A stretch of 64,000 bases of DNA from Gadus chalcogrammus (GCF_026213295.1 NC_079412.1:5485424-5549423), one strand, 5' to 3'; positions 10,595 through 23,800 are shown, counted from the stretch's first letter. Numbers and translations: made by a program. Notes: generated by a model from the sequence alone, not told the origin.

Positions 10595-13114
10595 CTATGA
10601 AGAAGCTGTCTGGGGCTCCAGCACCGGCTAGAAGCAGGTCGGTGTCCGAGTCACACCTCAGCCACACCCCCACGGCCAGGACCATGGAGCCAGACAGCTG
10701 GGGACAGCAGACAGCATCAGAACACAGGTTTTGAGGACAATTGGTTTAAAGATTTGGGGGGAAATCACTGAAAATGTGTTATATTGACAAACAGTATTAG
10801 AAAATAATGATGATTATGTGGCTTCCTGTTTTCCCCACCTATTTTAAACAGATGGAGATGTGTCACATATTTTTGGTATTCTGCTGTGAGGGGTCACATC
10901 AAATGAATAAGCGCCTTGGTGACTGTGTGATGCTGTCAGAACCACATTCAACGAATGCGGATCATTTTGGAAGCACTGTTCTTTTTAGATTCACTTTTGT
11001 TTAAAATGTCTCCATTTTGTATGAATAATTACTCGAAGGGACCAGTAGTGAAAACTACTCATTATGTAATCGTAACAATGCTGTTTGGCTTACAATGTTA
11101 TATTAATACAACTTGGTTCCTCTTTGCAGTTCAATGAGGCAAATCTCGGTATCCGTTTATGGCTTCAAATGATGCCCTGTGAGGCCTCGGGCCGCCCTCA
11201 CTGTCCAAAAATGAGTGTAGGCTGCTGTAACCAAGCCACAAGGCCTGGTAACCAAGCCACAAGGCCTGGTTACCAGCCACAAGGCCTGGTTACCAAGCCA
11301 CAAAGCCTGCAAACCAAGCCACAAAGCCTGCTAACCAAGCCACAAGGCCTGGTTACCAAGCCAAACAGCGAAAGACTTGTGATGTATCACTTCAGTTTCT
11401 AAACAATACCGTGGCTTTTCTTGTCTGCTTGACAGAGAATGCAATGTCTGGAATTATATAGATGATTAAACACTGAACAATGAAAAAATAAGTTACATAC
11501 TTATACTTACCCTTACTTTTAATACTTTCAATATTTTAGGCAACGTTACATATTAAAGCCCGGTGTGTTAAATTGGGGTGGCCACTAGGGGAGGTTGAAA
11601 ATTGCAACTGCATTCTTCTGCATGATGAGAACACAAGCAACTCTGTGTTTTGGTTAATTATTACCTGATTTGATCATTGACATCTACATTGTGGGGAGGA
11701 TGTGGAACTGTTAAAATAGAGAGAGAGGATTCTAGTGTAGGCAAACATTCAAATAGGTTAATTGTCTAGAACTATTGTGTACATAGTCACCGTGAACACT
11801 GTACAAGTTGTGGGACATAGTGGAGATATTAGCCTTCTACGGTTCTAACACACAGTGCTCTTATCCCATTCATGATGGTAAACCATAAGCATGGACCTAT
11901 AATTATCGCCATCGGTTCAACGTATTGATGATTCACCTCAATGCTCTACAGGCTGATGTTTACTCGCTGCTTTTAATAAAAATATGTTTAGCAGTTGTTT
12001 CGTTTTGGATATCAACTTTATTCGAAAGAGAGTGAGACCTACTCTTAGTTATCGCACAGGGAAACTACCTCAAAAACTAACGTTTCCAATATATGGATAT
12101 ATTGAGGAACAAACACCCTATCATAATCTCCCTCATCCGCAAACTGCCATTCGCTACACTATTTCACCGTCTATGAAGAGCTTGATTTCCTTGTCCGAGA
12201 TAGGGTAAAGCATAGGAGCATTTTAGTGATTTATGTGCACCTCCATCTGTGTGACTGCTGTCAGCGTCCGAGAAAAGGTTAAGCTTCTAGGTCTAGGCTA
12301 CATGCCACGAGGGTTACGCCCATTAGATAGGCCTACATAGTATAACGCCACATGTGTGGTGCATTTCATGTAGGCTACATCATTGAGATGGGATCTGACA
12401 GGTCCCATTGAGATGGGACGGGACCGGTCCCATTGAGATGGGATGGGACCCGGTCCCAATGAGATAAAATGGGACCCGGTCCCAATGAGATAAGATGGGA
12501 CCGGTCCAATTGAGATTTATTTATTTATTTCAGGACAATGCACATTAATAAACATGTACAGCAGTACAGATAAATGTGCCAGATTGTAGCCCAGGGGCTA
12601 ATTTCCAACTGTAGTCCATTAGGCAGGTTGATGTTACAGTAGGCTACAAATGACAAGAGGGGACCACATCGGACAATGGCACAGGAAGACTTTCATTAGC
12701 TTTGATGAGAATTTGAAGACAAACAGCGTTACGTTAGTACGCTACGTTAGTAGATCACAGTGTTCAAAATGATAAAAGGAGTCGACACCTTGAGCATTTT
12801 CATCTGAATTTAAAGCACATTTAATGATGACTGAGGCAGACATATCCTAATTGAGTAAACCACTACAGTTGTTTAGTTGTATATAAATAAATGTGCACGG
12901 CAAAAATATCGATAGGTCTTTTCAAAATCGGCAAAACGGTTTCTTTGTACGAGCAAAAGGGTTACCACTGAGGAACAAAGCGTTTTATCAAGGCAACATT
13001 GTGTTTCCATGCAAGATTATAATTGTCGTTTTCGGAGAGACTTACCCAGAATATGAAGTTGAATACGAATAAGAGATATTTCACGCATTTCATTCCACCT
13101 TGTACTTTACTCAT
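10595..13114 (-). CDS. CD9/CD81/TSPAN2-type tetraspanin, exons 1-2 only (partial)
   Basis: Exon 1 coding is 13046-13114 (23 codons), ending in NFIFW before donor GTAAGT. Exon 2 is 10595-10697, after acceptor CCCCAG and before donor GTACCC. The joined peptide begins MSKVQGGMKCVKYLLF and continues LSGSMVLAVGVWLR, then DSFFIG. This is the short cytoplasmic N-terminus, the first membrane helix and the start of the small extracellular loop of a tetraspanin. The phase-0 break after FIFW and the phase-1 break after FIG match CD9/CD81 gene structure. Family members organise membrane microdomains with integrins and other partners at the cell surface. TM2-TM4 and the CCG-containing large loop are not in the window, so the gene continues left of base 1 or is broken. 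An in-frame ATG 33 bp upstream (13147) is possible, but the chosen start matches the family. Which paralogue this is cannot be decided from 57 codons. Confidence 0.82.
11228..11362. repeat. 21-bp tandem array, about 7 copies
   Basis: Units of AACCAAGCCACAAGGCCTGG with few changes, lying in tetraspanin intron 1 (10698-13045). The rest of that intron shows no exon. Confidence 0.85.
12375..12520. repeat. 25-26 bp tandem array with palindromic core
   Basis: Five or so copies of GGTCCCATTGAGATGGGATG-type units. Junctions form GGGACCGGTCCC palindromes. Confidence 0.85.
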
Positions 13115-13502
13115 TGTGAGTGAAGATTTCTGCAATCCACAATGCAAACGACTTGACGAAACGGGTTCCTTGATTCTCCAATGCCTCTAAACCTAGTTGT
13201 CCAGGCTGTGCACACCGTCTTCAGACCTGCACCGCAACGCTACTCTTGAAAACATGACAACACGGCTCTGGTCTCGTGGGGTCGAGCCTCTTCGCACCGC
13301 CCATTTCTCTACTATCGCACGGCCACGGTGGTCATTCACAAGTCACAAGGATCATTTATCATTTACTTTCTTTGCTCTCAAAAGTCTGCAAATGGTTAAA
13401 CAAATGCATGCCACTATACGGCTTATCTGTTTGTTATGTATTTTATGGAGCTATACGCCTATTCTCTGCTGATCTTAATGGGCCCGTTAAGCCTGGTACT
13501 CA

Positions 13503-13780
13503 GGGCCGGTGCTGGCCGTTTCAGGGGGGCGGGAGCCTCTTTTTATATATTAGGTAAAAGCATCTAATTTGCCGTAATTGAGTGATAGGTTATACAATAA
13601 AGAAAAAATAACGGTGGGCCTCTTCATAACTAATTTATATATTTTTGTAATTCAATATTTATTTTATATATTTTTTTTTTTTAAAACCTTAATTTTTGGT
13701 GCCCCCCCCCCCCCCCCCCAAGGTACTTGGTGCCCTACGCACTCTGCGTACTCTGCTTATAGGGAGCGGCGGGCCTGCTG
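13503..13780. repeat. Dispersed repeat copy 1
   Basis: GCCGGTGCTGGCCGTTTC and, further on, CTTAATTTTTGGTGCCCC and TATAGGGAGCGGCGGGCCTG are shared in the same order and orientation with 60799-60972. This copy has an extra AT-rich segment and a longer poly-C run. It is an interspersed repeat of unknown family. Confidence 0.75.
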
Positions 13781-13967
13781 GTACTTTCACTGCTGTTTCT
13801 ATGGAGATACGGGCCCCAGTTGGATGCTTCCTCACCATAACAACACGACAATCAGAAGCATGTTACCATTGTAGAATGGTATTTCGTGCTATGCTACTGT
13901 AATATAATAGCATACATGTCAGTAATGAGGTATACAGAACCACCCATGTTATGTAATTAATGTATTT

Positions 13968-14976
13968 TGTTGAGATTTTATGTGATAGACCATAAGACCA
14001 ACACAAAGTAGCACATAATTGTGAAGTGGTACGAAAATTATATACGGTTTTCAAAATTGTAAGCGAATATAAATCTGAAAAGTGTGGTGTACATTTGTAT
14101 TCAGCCCCCTGTACTCTGATACCCCTTAATACAATCAACTATCTTCAGAAGTCACCTAATTTAGCCTTTTTTAATTAGTAAATAGAGTCCACCTGACTCT
14201 CAGTACTATAAATACACCTGTTCTGTGAAGGCCTCAGTGGTTTTTTAAGAGAACACTTTGGAACAACAGCATCATGAAGACCAAGGAAATCAACAGACAG
14301 GTCAGGGATGTAGCTGTGGAGAAGGTTAAAGCAGGGTAAATATCCAAATATAATATCCCATCTTAAGGAGCATCGTTCAATCCATCATCCAAGACATGGC
14401 CGTCCATCCAAAACTGACAGAGCGAGCGAGGAGAGCACTGGTCAGAGAAGCATCCAAGAGGCCCACGGTCACACTGGGGGAGCTGCAGAAATCCACAGCT
14501 CAGGTGGGACAATCTGTCCACAGGACAACTAAGTTGTGCACGATTCTTTGGTCAGATGTGACTAAAGTTGAACTTTTTGGCTGAAATGCAAAGCGCTAGG
14601 CCTAAGTGTGGCGGAAAACTAACACTGCTCATCAACATGAAAACATGATCCCCACTTTGAAATATGGTGGTGGCACCATCATGCTATGGGGATTATTTTC
14701 TTCAGCAGGGGCAGGGAAGCTGGTCAGAGTTGATGGGAAGGTGGATAGATTAAGTGTCTAGATGTGTCTAGATGTGCAAAGCTGGTAAACATACCCCAAA
14801 AGATTTGCAGCTGTAAATGCAGCGGAAGGTTGGCTCTACAAAGTATTGACACACTGAATACAAATGCAGTTTTTTCAATTTTTTTATTTGCTGACAATTT
14901 TGAAAACTATCATTTCTGTTTTCCACTTTACAATTATGTGCTACTTTGGTTGGTCGATCACATAAAATCTCATTAA
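13968..14976 (+). mobile_element. Degenerate Tc1/mariner element
   Basis: The ends form long inverted repeats: GAGATTTTATGTGAT near 13970 against ATCACATAAAATCTC near 14955-14972, with AGTAGCACATAATTGT mirrored as ACAATTATGTGCTACTTTGG. Inside are relics of a transposase: a start at 14274 reading MKTKEINRQVRDVAVEKVKAG-like sequence, then LTERARRALVREASKRPTV and WSDVTKVELFG. Stops and an internal deletion leave it about 1.0 kb long instead of about 1.6 kb, so it is inactive. The helix-turn-helix and part of the DDE domain are recognisable only in pieces. Confidence 0.88.
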
Positions 14977-14983
14977 AAAACAT

Positions 14984-15259
14984 TTAAAGGGGACTTATTA
15001 TAGGTGTGAGTGTGATTAGCCTTACAAGCCGTTTCGAAAATCTGCCTAATATGACATCACTAGTGGGTGTGTCCACCTAGATCTGTGCTGGATAGATGAG
15101 CAATGTTTACTTCAGTCCACTGGGTAGGCTGGGAGACTGATCTATCCAGCACAGATCTAGGTGGACACGCCCACTAGTGATGTCATATTAGGCCGATTTT
15201 CGAAACGGCTTGTAAGGCTAATCACACTCACACCTGGTGGTATAATAAGTCCCCTTTAA
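14984..15259. mobile_element. Palindromic MITE with TTAA ends (about 276 bp)
   Basis: TTAAAGGGGACTTATTATA at the left end is mirrored by TATAATAAGTCCCCTTTAA at the right. The match extends through AGATCTGTGCTGGATAGAT, leaving a loop of roughly 40 bp. TTAA at both termini fits piggyBac- or Kolobok-type insertion, but no transposase is present. Confidence 0.85.
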
Positions 15260-15349
15260 GTTTGTGGTTGTACAACCTCAAGGCACTGTATGTTCACATG
15301 TTCTGTCAATGTTATTCTGTTAGGTGCCTCGCAACCTTTCGTGTGGGTG

Positions 15350-15442
<93 letters not shown>
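15350..15442. repeat. (TG)n microsatellite
   Basis: A nearly pure TG array of about 90 bp between the two TTAA-flanked MITEs. Confidence 0.95.
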
Positions 15443-15725
15443 ATGTGTGTGGGTGTGTGTTGATACAAAGACACACATTTTTACAAACCTTTATAATCAA
15501 CCAAAGTGTAGGGAGCCTGGGAGGTGACATTAGAGTAGGCCTATTTTATAGTTTTTTGTATAATTTTTTTAACTCACACACGTGCGCTCTGCTAAAGTGC
15601 GTGTGTGCTTAAACACGGCCCCTGCCCTGTGCTATTCCATTGGTAAGACAGAGTCATGGACGGAAACAATTCAGCTGTTTTTTTTAGTTTTTGAGAATAC
15701 CTCGAAAATCCCAAGAGAAACTGCG

Positions 15726-16163
15726 TTAAAGGCACCCAGTGCAACTTTATGTAAACATTCAATGAAAAAAAAACATTCAATTTCTAGTCTTTTTTACACG
15801 TAGTAAGTTTCAATAACTCCATACCATTACATATCGACATTCAAGGAGCAAAGATGAGACGTCGTTGTGTGGTGAGAACTGATAGAAAATCGTAAACAAC
15901 AACAATCGCCGGTGGGGAGAAGCCATTTTTCCATTGACTGGAAGCCTGCTTTATTTATTGTAGGTTACAAAAAATAAAGAAAATGGCGGCATTGTTGTTG
16001 TTATCGATTTTCTATCAGTTCTCACCACACAACGACGTCTCATCTTTGCTGCTTGAATGTCGGTATGTAATGGTATGGAGTTATTGAAACTTACTACGTG
16101 TAAAAAAGACTAGAAATTGAATGTTTATTTTTAAGCCTCGAAAGTTGCACTGGGTGCCTTTAA
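15726..16163. mobile_element. Palindromic MITE with TTAA ends (about 438 bp)
   Basis: TTAAAGGCACCCAGTGCAAC at the left is mirrored by GTTGCACTGGGTGCCTTTAA at the right. Long arms such as GAGACGTCGTTGTGTGGTGA and its complement surround a central segment of about 90 bp. A short AACATTCAA duplication and small indels distinguish the arms. It shares TTAAAGG ends with the MITE at 14984-15259 but not the body. Confidence 0.85.
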
Positions 16164-16289
16164 AGGTGAAATATGACGTGCCGTTCATGTGTCGTGGTAA
16201 TAATGCCGCATTGAAAACAACTCTGAGGTTCGGAAGCTCTTTACGTGTCTTTACGTAAATCTTCCCTACTTCCAAAATAAGAGTGTTCA

Positions 16290-16960
16290 GGAAACGTTTG
16301 TAGGCTATAGCATTAACCGGAAAAACAGATCGTTCTTGAGACTTCGGGGCATTATCCCGCTTAATACACGGCTACTTGCCAAAACGAAAAATAACTTCAC
16401 ACTTGTCTTTTTACAATTTATGTTACCATTCACAGTGTTAATCAGCAGAGAAATAGTCCGCCAAAGAGGTTGACGTGGCTTAGCAACCGAAAACGATGGG
16501 GTTGACAAGTTACCGGACTACTTGCGGACTGATACGAAAGACGTGAATCAATGTCGTGAATTGAAACACAGCCTTTTTGAGACAATTGAGACAAAAATCT
16601 ACTTTCCTTGACAGCGGTCATAATATGCTTAGCAACAGTCAATTATCAAAAATAATTGACCACCGGAAGTTGGTAAGGCCCATGCAAGTGTATGGAGCAT
16701 TCCATCGCATTAAGAAAAGCTGTGTAATAAGTAAGGGATTATGTATAGAACGGCGGTCATTATCTGTAATATAAGCCCCGACAGTGCGAACAGCACACCG
16801 ACGCGAAGCAGAGGGGTCTTGCTTCGAACGTTATAACTATCTAATGTATAGAACGTAGATTTTACGTTCTATACATTATCCTGCTTAATACACGGCTACT
16901 TGCCAAAAATAAATTAAAAAACATTCCACGGCATTGAGAAGAGCCGTGTAATAAATAAAG
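16290..16960. repeat. Degenerate inverted-repeat cluster
   Basis: CTTAATACACGGCTACTTGCC occurs at about 16358 and 16889 in direct orientation. GAGCCGTGTAATAA-type copies occur near 16715 and 16940 in inverted orientation. GATTATGTATAGAACG near 16738 is mirrored by CGTTCTATACATTATCC near 16864. This appears to be overlapping copies of one non-autonomous element, with no coding capacity. Confidence 0.6.
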
Positions 16961-17483
16961 ATAACTCCCATGTCAACACCCGGGCTCCGTATAAATCTGG
17001 TGTAAATGGGTAATTATGTTGAAGTTCCTCCGAAAAGGCGAATATGCACCAGACCGAGAAGCTCCACTGACGCCAAGTGGTTTAATGTGGAGCATCATCT
17101 TGGGTTGATGTTGACCCCCCGTTAGAGGGTGATGCTTCTCAGAGCCTTGTTCCAAACATAACTCATTAGAAGGCTCATTAAAGTATCACAGAGTCGGGGT
17201 GGGTCATAAGCATGGGGTAAACACTCCCCCCATCCCTCCTTCCTACAGATCCCGGCTGAAACTCACTGTTTACCCTTTCAAAGTGTTCAATTCAAGCTGA
17301 AAGAGGAGTTTCACTTACAAGTTTAAGTCAGACATCTTCCACTGACCCAATCTACATGTCTGGCAATACCACATGGGGTCACGACCCTAAGGTTGAGAAG
17401 CCTAAAGTATTTAAGAAAATTGATGAGTAAAAGTAGTAGTGATTATTAGTAAAGAATCAACATGGAGAAACTGTCTTTCAGTA

Positions 17484-17489
17484 TTTATT
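17484..17489 (-). terminator. TADA3: TADA3 polyadenylation signal
   Basis: AATAAA on the minus strand, about 320 bp past the TADA3 stop codon. The intervening sequence would be the 3' UTR. Confidence 0.65.
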
Positions 17490-17805
17490 CAAAACAGTTT
17501 TTTTATGGTGCTACAAATGTAAAAAACAAGAAAGAAAAAAAAATATCAAAATGAAAGAAACAAAAACAAATCAACAAATGGTCATGTCTTCACTATATGC
17601 ATCTCGAGCAACGTACACTAAACATGCTAGGAAAATATTAAACGGATACCGTCCTCGATGGAAGCCATGTAACACTATCAATTAACTTTGTACAGTTACA
17701 CATGTCGTGCCAGAACCAAACAACCCTTCCACAACACACACACACACACATGACTGCGTGATCCACAGTCAGTATAGGGACTTCCTCGCCGACGCCCAGT
17801 CCTGC

Positions 17806-20800
17806 TCAAACGTCCAGCAGCTTGAGGATGCTGTCCCTCTCCTTCAGGGCTTTCCAGGCCTGGTCCTTCTCCTTCTTGGTGGGCGAGCGCTTCTTCTGCC
17901 GGGCCGCCATGATGCGCCGGAAGGCCTCCATCACCTCGTTGTCCGACACACGCACCCGCTGCCGCAGCTCCTGCTTCCGCATCTCCTCCCTCGCCAGCCT
18001 GCCGCCCAAAAGATGTTCAAACACGCTCAGCAAAAAGGTCTTCAGCTTGTACAAGGGAGTTCAGGGGAACATTTAAGAAAAGAAAGAAGGAAGGGAGGGA
18101 AGGAGGGGGGGAAGAATGAGGGAGGAGGGTTGAGGATTCTCCCTCAGCAGTCTAGTGGTTAGACACATAGGAGACTAAGGCCCAATCTCAATACTTCCCC
18201 TTACCCCTTATCTTCCCCCTTACCCTTGAAGTTGCGCGTTCATGTGAGAGCTAGTGGTGTCTCAATACCCAATTTGATCAAGATTAAGGGATAAGATTGA
18301 GTGCTATGTACCCCTTATTTTTAAGATGATTTGAGAGCTCACTTGGGCCGAATCTCTATTCTTCCCCTTGCCCCTTTTGCTTTGTCTTTGTCTGTGTCTT
18401 GGTTAAGACAAAGACAAAGACAAAGCAAAAGGGGCAAGGGGAAGAATCGAGATTCGGCCTTAGGCCCAATCCCGTTTCTACCCCTTACCCCTTCCCCTTA
18501 CCCCTTACCCCTTGCCCTTCCCCCTACCCCTTCAAAACAAGGGGGAGGGGTAAGGGTAAGGGGTAGAAATGGGATTGGGCCTTAAGGAGTGTTACCACAG
18601 GGATAAGGGGGAGGGGGGAGGGGGGAGCAGGACTCAAGACCATTTATTAATAAATAAAAATTATTCATAATTTGTTTATTGAAGTCATCTTTTACGCATT
18701 GGTGCCAATAATAATAAGCTATGTTCTATAGAAAAACTACAGTCTCAATTCTTCCCAAGGACTGAAGACTTTGGAGGACTTTCCCCTAACAATATTATAG
18801 TGGTGCTATAAACATGCTCCTTTCCAACATTTCAAAACAGGGTTGCCCCTACATTAGTTGACCTTCTAGTTTAACCTGTCGTTGTTTGAACATGTTTAAA
18901 TGGAAAAAAAGCTTAAAAAAAAAGTGAAACCACAATATCACGAGTAAGTACTGTGGGGAGGAAGTCAGTGTCTATTTCATCCACTCTTGGTCGGAGTCGA
19001 CTAACAGCAGAGCTTCATCCTAAAGCGGTTCGCCACCAGATGAGCCACGGAGTACCGCGGAGCACGCTGCATGTTAGAGCGACCACACACTGATTCCAGT
19101 TCAGGTCTGTTTCATGTACTGGCTGATGAAAATGATTTTATGCAGCGCTGTTGTGAGCTCTTTCATTGAAAACACAACCCACTTGTCCCAGTTTAGACAT
19201 ACAGCTAAAAGGGGGGTTTGTACACTGTAAAAGGTTCCAATGAACTCGTACCCCATCATTAGTGCTAGTCAAGACAAAGCAAGGGGAAAAAAAACATGGG
19301 ACGCGCTATTCTGGATGACAGATCTCCAGAAAAGGAAAAAATAACACTTTTTACACGTGAGGTGTTTGTCGCGCCTGCTAATTCATTCTCAGGCCTTGTC
19401 CACACGGAGCTGATTTTTTGGTGAAACCGCATAAGTAGTGTGCCTTTGGGCCGACCGTCCAAACGTTCGGTGCCCGAAACCGCACTTTTCTGAAACCATG
19501 TCCCAGGGTGGTTTCAGATATAACCGGATCTATGTGGTTTCGTGGGGACGCCTGAAACGCAAACGATGACGTCGTTGAATTTTTTATTTATTTGTATTTT
19601 TTGTAGCTTTAAATAGAGCCCCTCGGGCAATTTAATTAATAACTGTACATTAGTGTACAATAGTACTTTAACTGGAATATATTATTTCATGATCATCCTT
19701 ATAGAAATGGATAGTACATAAAAAAAAAAAGGGATAAAATGTATTAGGGAGCCACCAAATGAAAAACCTAGTGGCACCGGAAGAAGATGTTAGTCTTGGA
19801 GGAGAAGGGAGGAAGGAGGCCCGACTCGGGTGAGGACAGGTGATGGAGAGGCTTTACCGCAGGAGCTCCTGCTTGCGGGTTCTGTTGTGGGTGCTCAGAG
19901 CCTTGAGCTCCGCCTGCCGCTTGTGGAGCTCGGCCAGGACCTCGTCCTCGGAGTCGCCCCCCGCCCCGGGACGCTCCTCCGAGTCCAGCAGCCCCTGGGC
20001 CACCAGCTCCTCCTTGATCCGCGCCTCCAGGGAGCGCGTGTGGGGAACACTGGGGAAGGCAGCTCATAAGAGACGTGCTCTGGGGACGCCCGCTAACCAT
20101 GTATGCTTTGGTGACGCATATTAAACACAAACCATTTAGATGTAGAACTGAGTTAGTGTATAGCATCATTGAATTAATAAACAAACTAATTATCAACCAA
20201 TCAATCAAAAAAAGGCCCATTTCCTCCAAACTTTCGTAATATCTTTGATATAGGTGCTCAATCATTATTTGGTAAAGTATATCCCCTTCCGGTGCTTTGG
20301 GTGTTGGATTCTGCAGTACGTACCCGAAGGCCTTGCCCTGGCTGCGTGGGGAGGTGCCCGCGCCGTCGGCGGCATCCTTCCCTGCCATGTCCGGGATGGG
20401 AGAATCCTCCATGGGGGATATGATGTTCTCCTGTGCAAATGACACAACGTCTTATTAGAGTCACCATGTAGTGATGGTGTAGCTGTCTACACTGGCCCTT
20501 ACTCTCACTCTTTAAAAAAGGTATGATTTGGCTGAATGATTTGTCCAAACTGTAAAGATTTAGGAGAAAGCAGACAACCGGAAAGTTGGGTTGTGGCCTC
20601 CTGTTGCATTCCAACAAGTCTGAACCAACAAACCAATAACGTTGTACAAGTACTAATGTTGTATAACTAGTAACGTTGTACAAGTAGTAACGTTGTACAA
20701 GTGGTTAGTTTAGAAGCTTTGCCCTCATGTTCGTCTCATGAAGACCAGGGGCTAACTGGACGCTGGTGACCCTCTTGTGGTACAGAGTGGTATTACCAGA

Positions 20801-23800
20801 AGTTTCAGGTGAGAGAGGAAGTGAACTCTATCCCTGTTAATGAAATAAAACCATCATTAAGAGAACATAAGTCAAATCATTTGTTTTTGCCAGTCCCCGC
20901 AAAACTGTTTGTGAATGTTCCGGTTTGCTTCGAACACAGATAATGGTATTATCATTATTAAAATGTACTTTTATTTCACTCTTTCCACTCATAACCGACG
21001 GACATAGGCGGCGAGGTGTCTGTGGGACGGTCGAGCTCTGTCTGGGCAGTGTGAGAGAGGGTTCAGATTCGAGGACACTTGGATGGGTGGAGCTTGTTCT
21101 GGGCTGCCATATTATACATTTCATGTATAATTTCACTCATTCTAACCCTCATATAATGAACGAAAGAGGTCCCCCTTCCAACTACTGCCCCCTGGAAAGA
21201 CAGTACAGAGCCGAAAACATCCCACTTTTGTAACAGCACGTACCCTGCCACTATTAGGCACCTCAATGCCCAGGCACCTTGCAGAGTAAACCTGTATTCA
21301 ATGGACCTTATTCAAAGGCACTTTATAGACTGCACAAGACACTTCATGGGAAGTTGCAATAGCACAAGATCGATTCTTTAATCTTTTTACTGTTTTGAAT
21401 GATTGTCTGTCAGTGGTTCTCAAACTATGGTATGCTGCACTATCTAGTGGGACCTTTTAAATTAAAAACAATAATATCAAAATACTAGTATGAATGGAAA
21501 TAAATTAACCATGAGATCATTAAAATGGGGTTTTAAATAGGTTTAGCCTTTTCTGTAATATTTTTATCGCAATATCAGCCTGTTTCGTAGACATCTAAAC
21601 TGGCATCTGGCTAAACTGACGGTAAGCTATAAGCGCTATAATTATGAATGGTTCTGGTCGTAGCGGGAACTTTTTGGAAGTGATTGTGTTGACGGGGCCT
21701 CAATGGAGAGGCGAGTGGGCAGAGAAGAGGCGCAGTGTACTATCAAGCGGCACGAGTAGCGGGCGCAAACAGCACATTTTAATTTCTGCATCTATTATCA
21801 AGATATTAATTAGTAATAACAGTGGAAATTGGTTGAAATGTTAATATTCGGATGGCATGTGTGGCACACGGTGTGCCCCTAAATTTTCTGGTTGCACCCC
21901 TACAATTTTCAGTTAGGAGCCACAGTGCTGCTAGTGAAAAAAGTTAGTCTGGAGCCATGGAACATAATCCATCGATTGTCAAAATATGCCAACACAATGG
22001 CGATTTAGCTTATGGCCCACTGATAAAAGCCCTTGCATTTAAAGTATTATGAATTCTATCAACTTGGTGACGTAGTGGCACTGTTTGTATCTTTGGTGAA
22101 AAATGATCGCTTTGAGATCGCCACTTTAAAGTTTTCTCTTCATCGTTTTGCATAAAAATACTTTTGGAGGGGAAAAGTATGATAAGGATGATGATGGGGT
22201 TCTAGCTCCCCAAAAAGATGTGTTCAATACTGTTTGGTAGCGCTTAATACATTGAAGGTATTTCATGAGACCAAACCCTTCAAGGTAAGGTCAGAGAATT
22301 GGGCAGTGAGAGAGCGGTGTGTCTCACCTCAACGAGGGCTTGGAGCAGGCGTTGTGTCAGGGGCCCGAAGGGACAGCCGTCCTCTGGTGACTCATGCTGG
22401 CTCTCAGACTTCTTCATAAGGGAGTCCACGTCTAGAAAGGGGGAGAAGGTCAGGGCTTCAGAGGACAACAGAGGACGTGATCACGCCTTGAAACAAAAAG
22501 GAAGATGCCAAGAAAACTTAATGCAAAGTCTATGTTTAATAAAAGAAGAAACCACCAAAAAAAAACAACGATAACTTGCGCATGAACGAGATCACCTCAG
22601 AAAGAAAGTGTGCTTGTGTTTAGGGGGCTTGGCTCCGAGCAACAGAAGTCGGTCTTGTCAGCAGTCTAACTATTTGAATAATTGAAAGTGGTCATCTCAA
22701 AGATTTTACTGTAAATAAATATCTGTGTAGTCACTATTTAACACTGTATGAGTTTGAGAATGATTGAGCCCATTGCCCACTGAAACCCCTTGCATTTGGT
22801 CAGAGGCAAAGCTGTTTATCTCTAGGTACAGATGGCTGCTTATCACCAAAGATGTCGCCTTTGGTGACAACGGAATGCAAATCTCGGAGATAGCCACTCT
22901 TAAACCTACCGGTCATCATATATTTGAGAAAAAAATTAAAACAAAACACTGCAATACCTTAAATTACATAAAAGTGTAGCATTCAACTCTCAATGTTATC
23001 AACCAACTCACTCAGTGAGTTTCAAGCATAGTGCATGGTGTCTATTGGGCTCCAGGCTCACCTTTAGCATCCAGCTCAGACAGGGGGCCTCCCGTCATGC
23101 TCTTCTTCTTGTCATTGGCCCGCGCCCCCTCCCTCTGCTCCTCCAGCAGGTCCTCCTGGGCCCAGCGCTGGGAGTAGTGCTTCCCCAACACAGGGATCTG
23201 TGGTGGGGGACAGACACACCACGTCACCATCGTCGCCAAAATACTTAATTCGGATCCAGCAGTCCTGCTGCTGGGTCAGGTCGGCACAGGGCTAGGGCCG
23301 GAAGAAATGATCTGCAAGGGCGGAGGTATGCCTTGTTTCCTGTTTGAATTAGAGAGACATTCTACTGAAGAAAACTAAGTGGCGCCGGGGGGCGAGGCTT
23401 CCACAAGGGGATTTTAATATGGGTATTTCTAGAGGTGCCAGTATACTAATTTAAACCTTTAGACCATTTTTTATGGTTAACTACAACAGGCCAAGTTTGT
23501 GTTTACCAATAACGCACAGATTACCGATTAGACATGTTTGGTAGAAACAAATATGAGGAGAAATTAAGCGAAACACCATTATCTGAAATGGTCTGACATC
23601 AGATTTAAGATATTCAGTTAAAGGCTGATTTGTGATGCAACCAAAATACTAATTCATAATTCTCTTCAAATGTCTGTCCACTAGCTGATGTTTAGCCTTT
23701 GTGTCTAAACACGGCTGCAGTCACCTTTCTGTGACTGCAGTCTAGTAAACTGCGCTGCAGGGTAAGTGGGAATCTATGGCATAACAATAAAAACTATTTC

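Larger units (their letters stand above)
13115..17483. other. Intergenic region between tetraspanin and TADA3, filled with transposon remnants
   Basis: No gene was recognised. It holds a dispersed repeat (13503-13780), a degenerate Tc1 element, two palindromic MITEs, a TG array and a further inverted-repeat cluster at 16290-16960. The tetraspanin promoter should lie just right of 13114; no TATA motif stands out. Confidence 0.6.

Noticed and set aside
10599..10734. Plus-strand frame over tetraspanin exon 2
   Set aside because: The minus strand encodes a clear tetraspanin TM1 with proper splice sites; the plus frame is its shadow.
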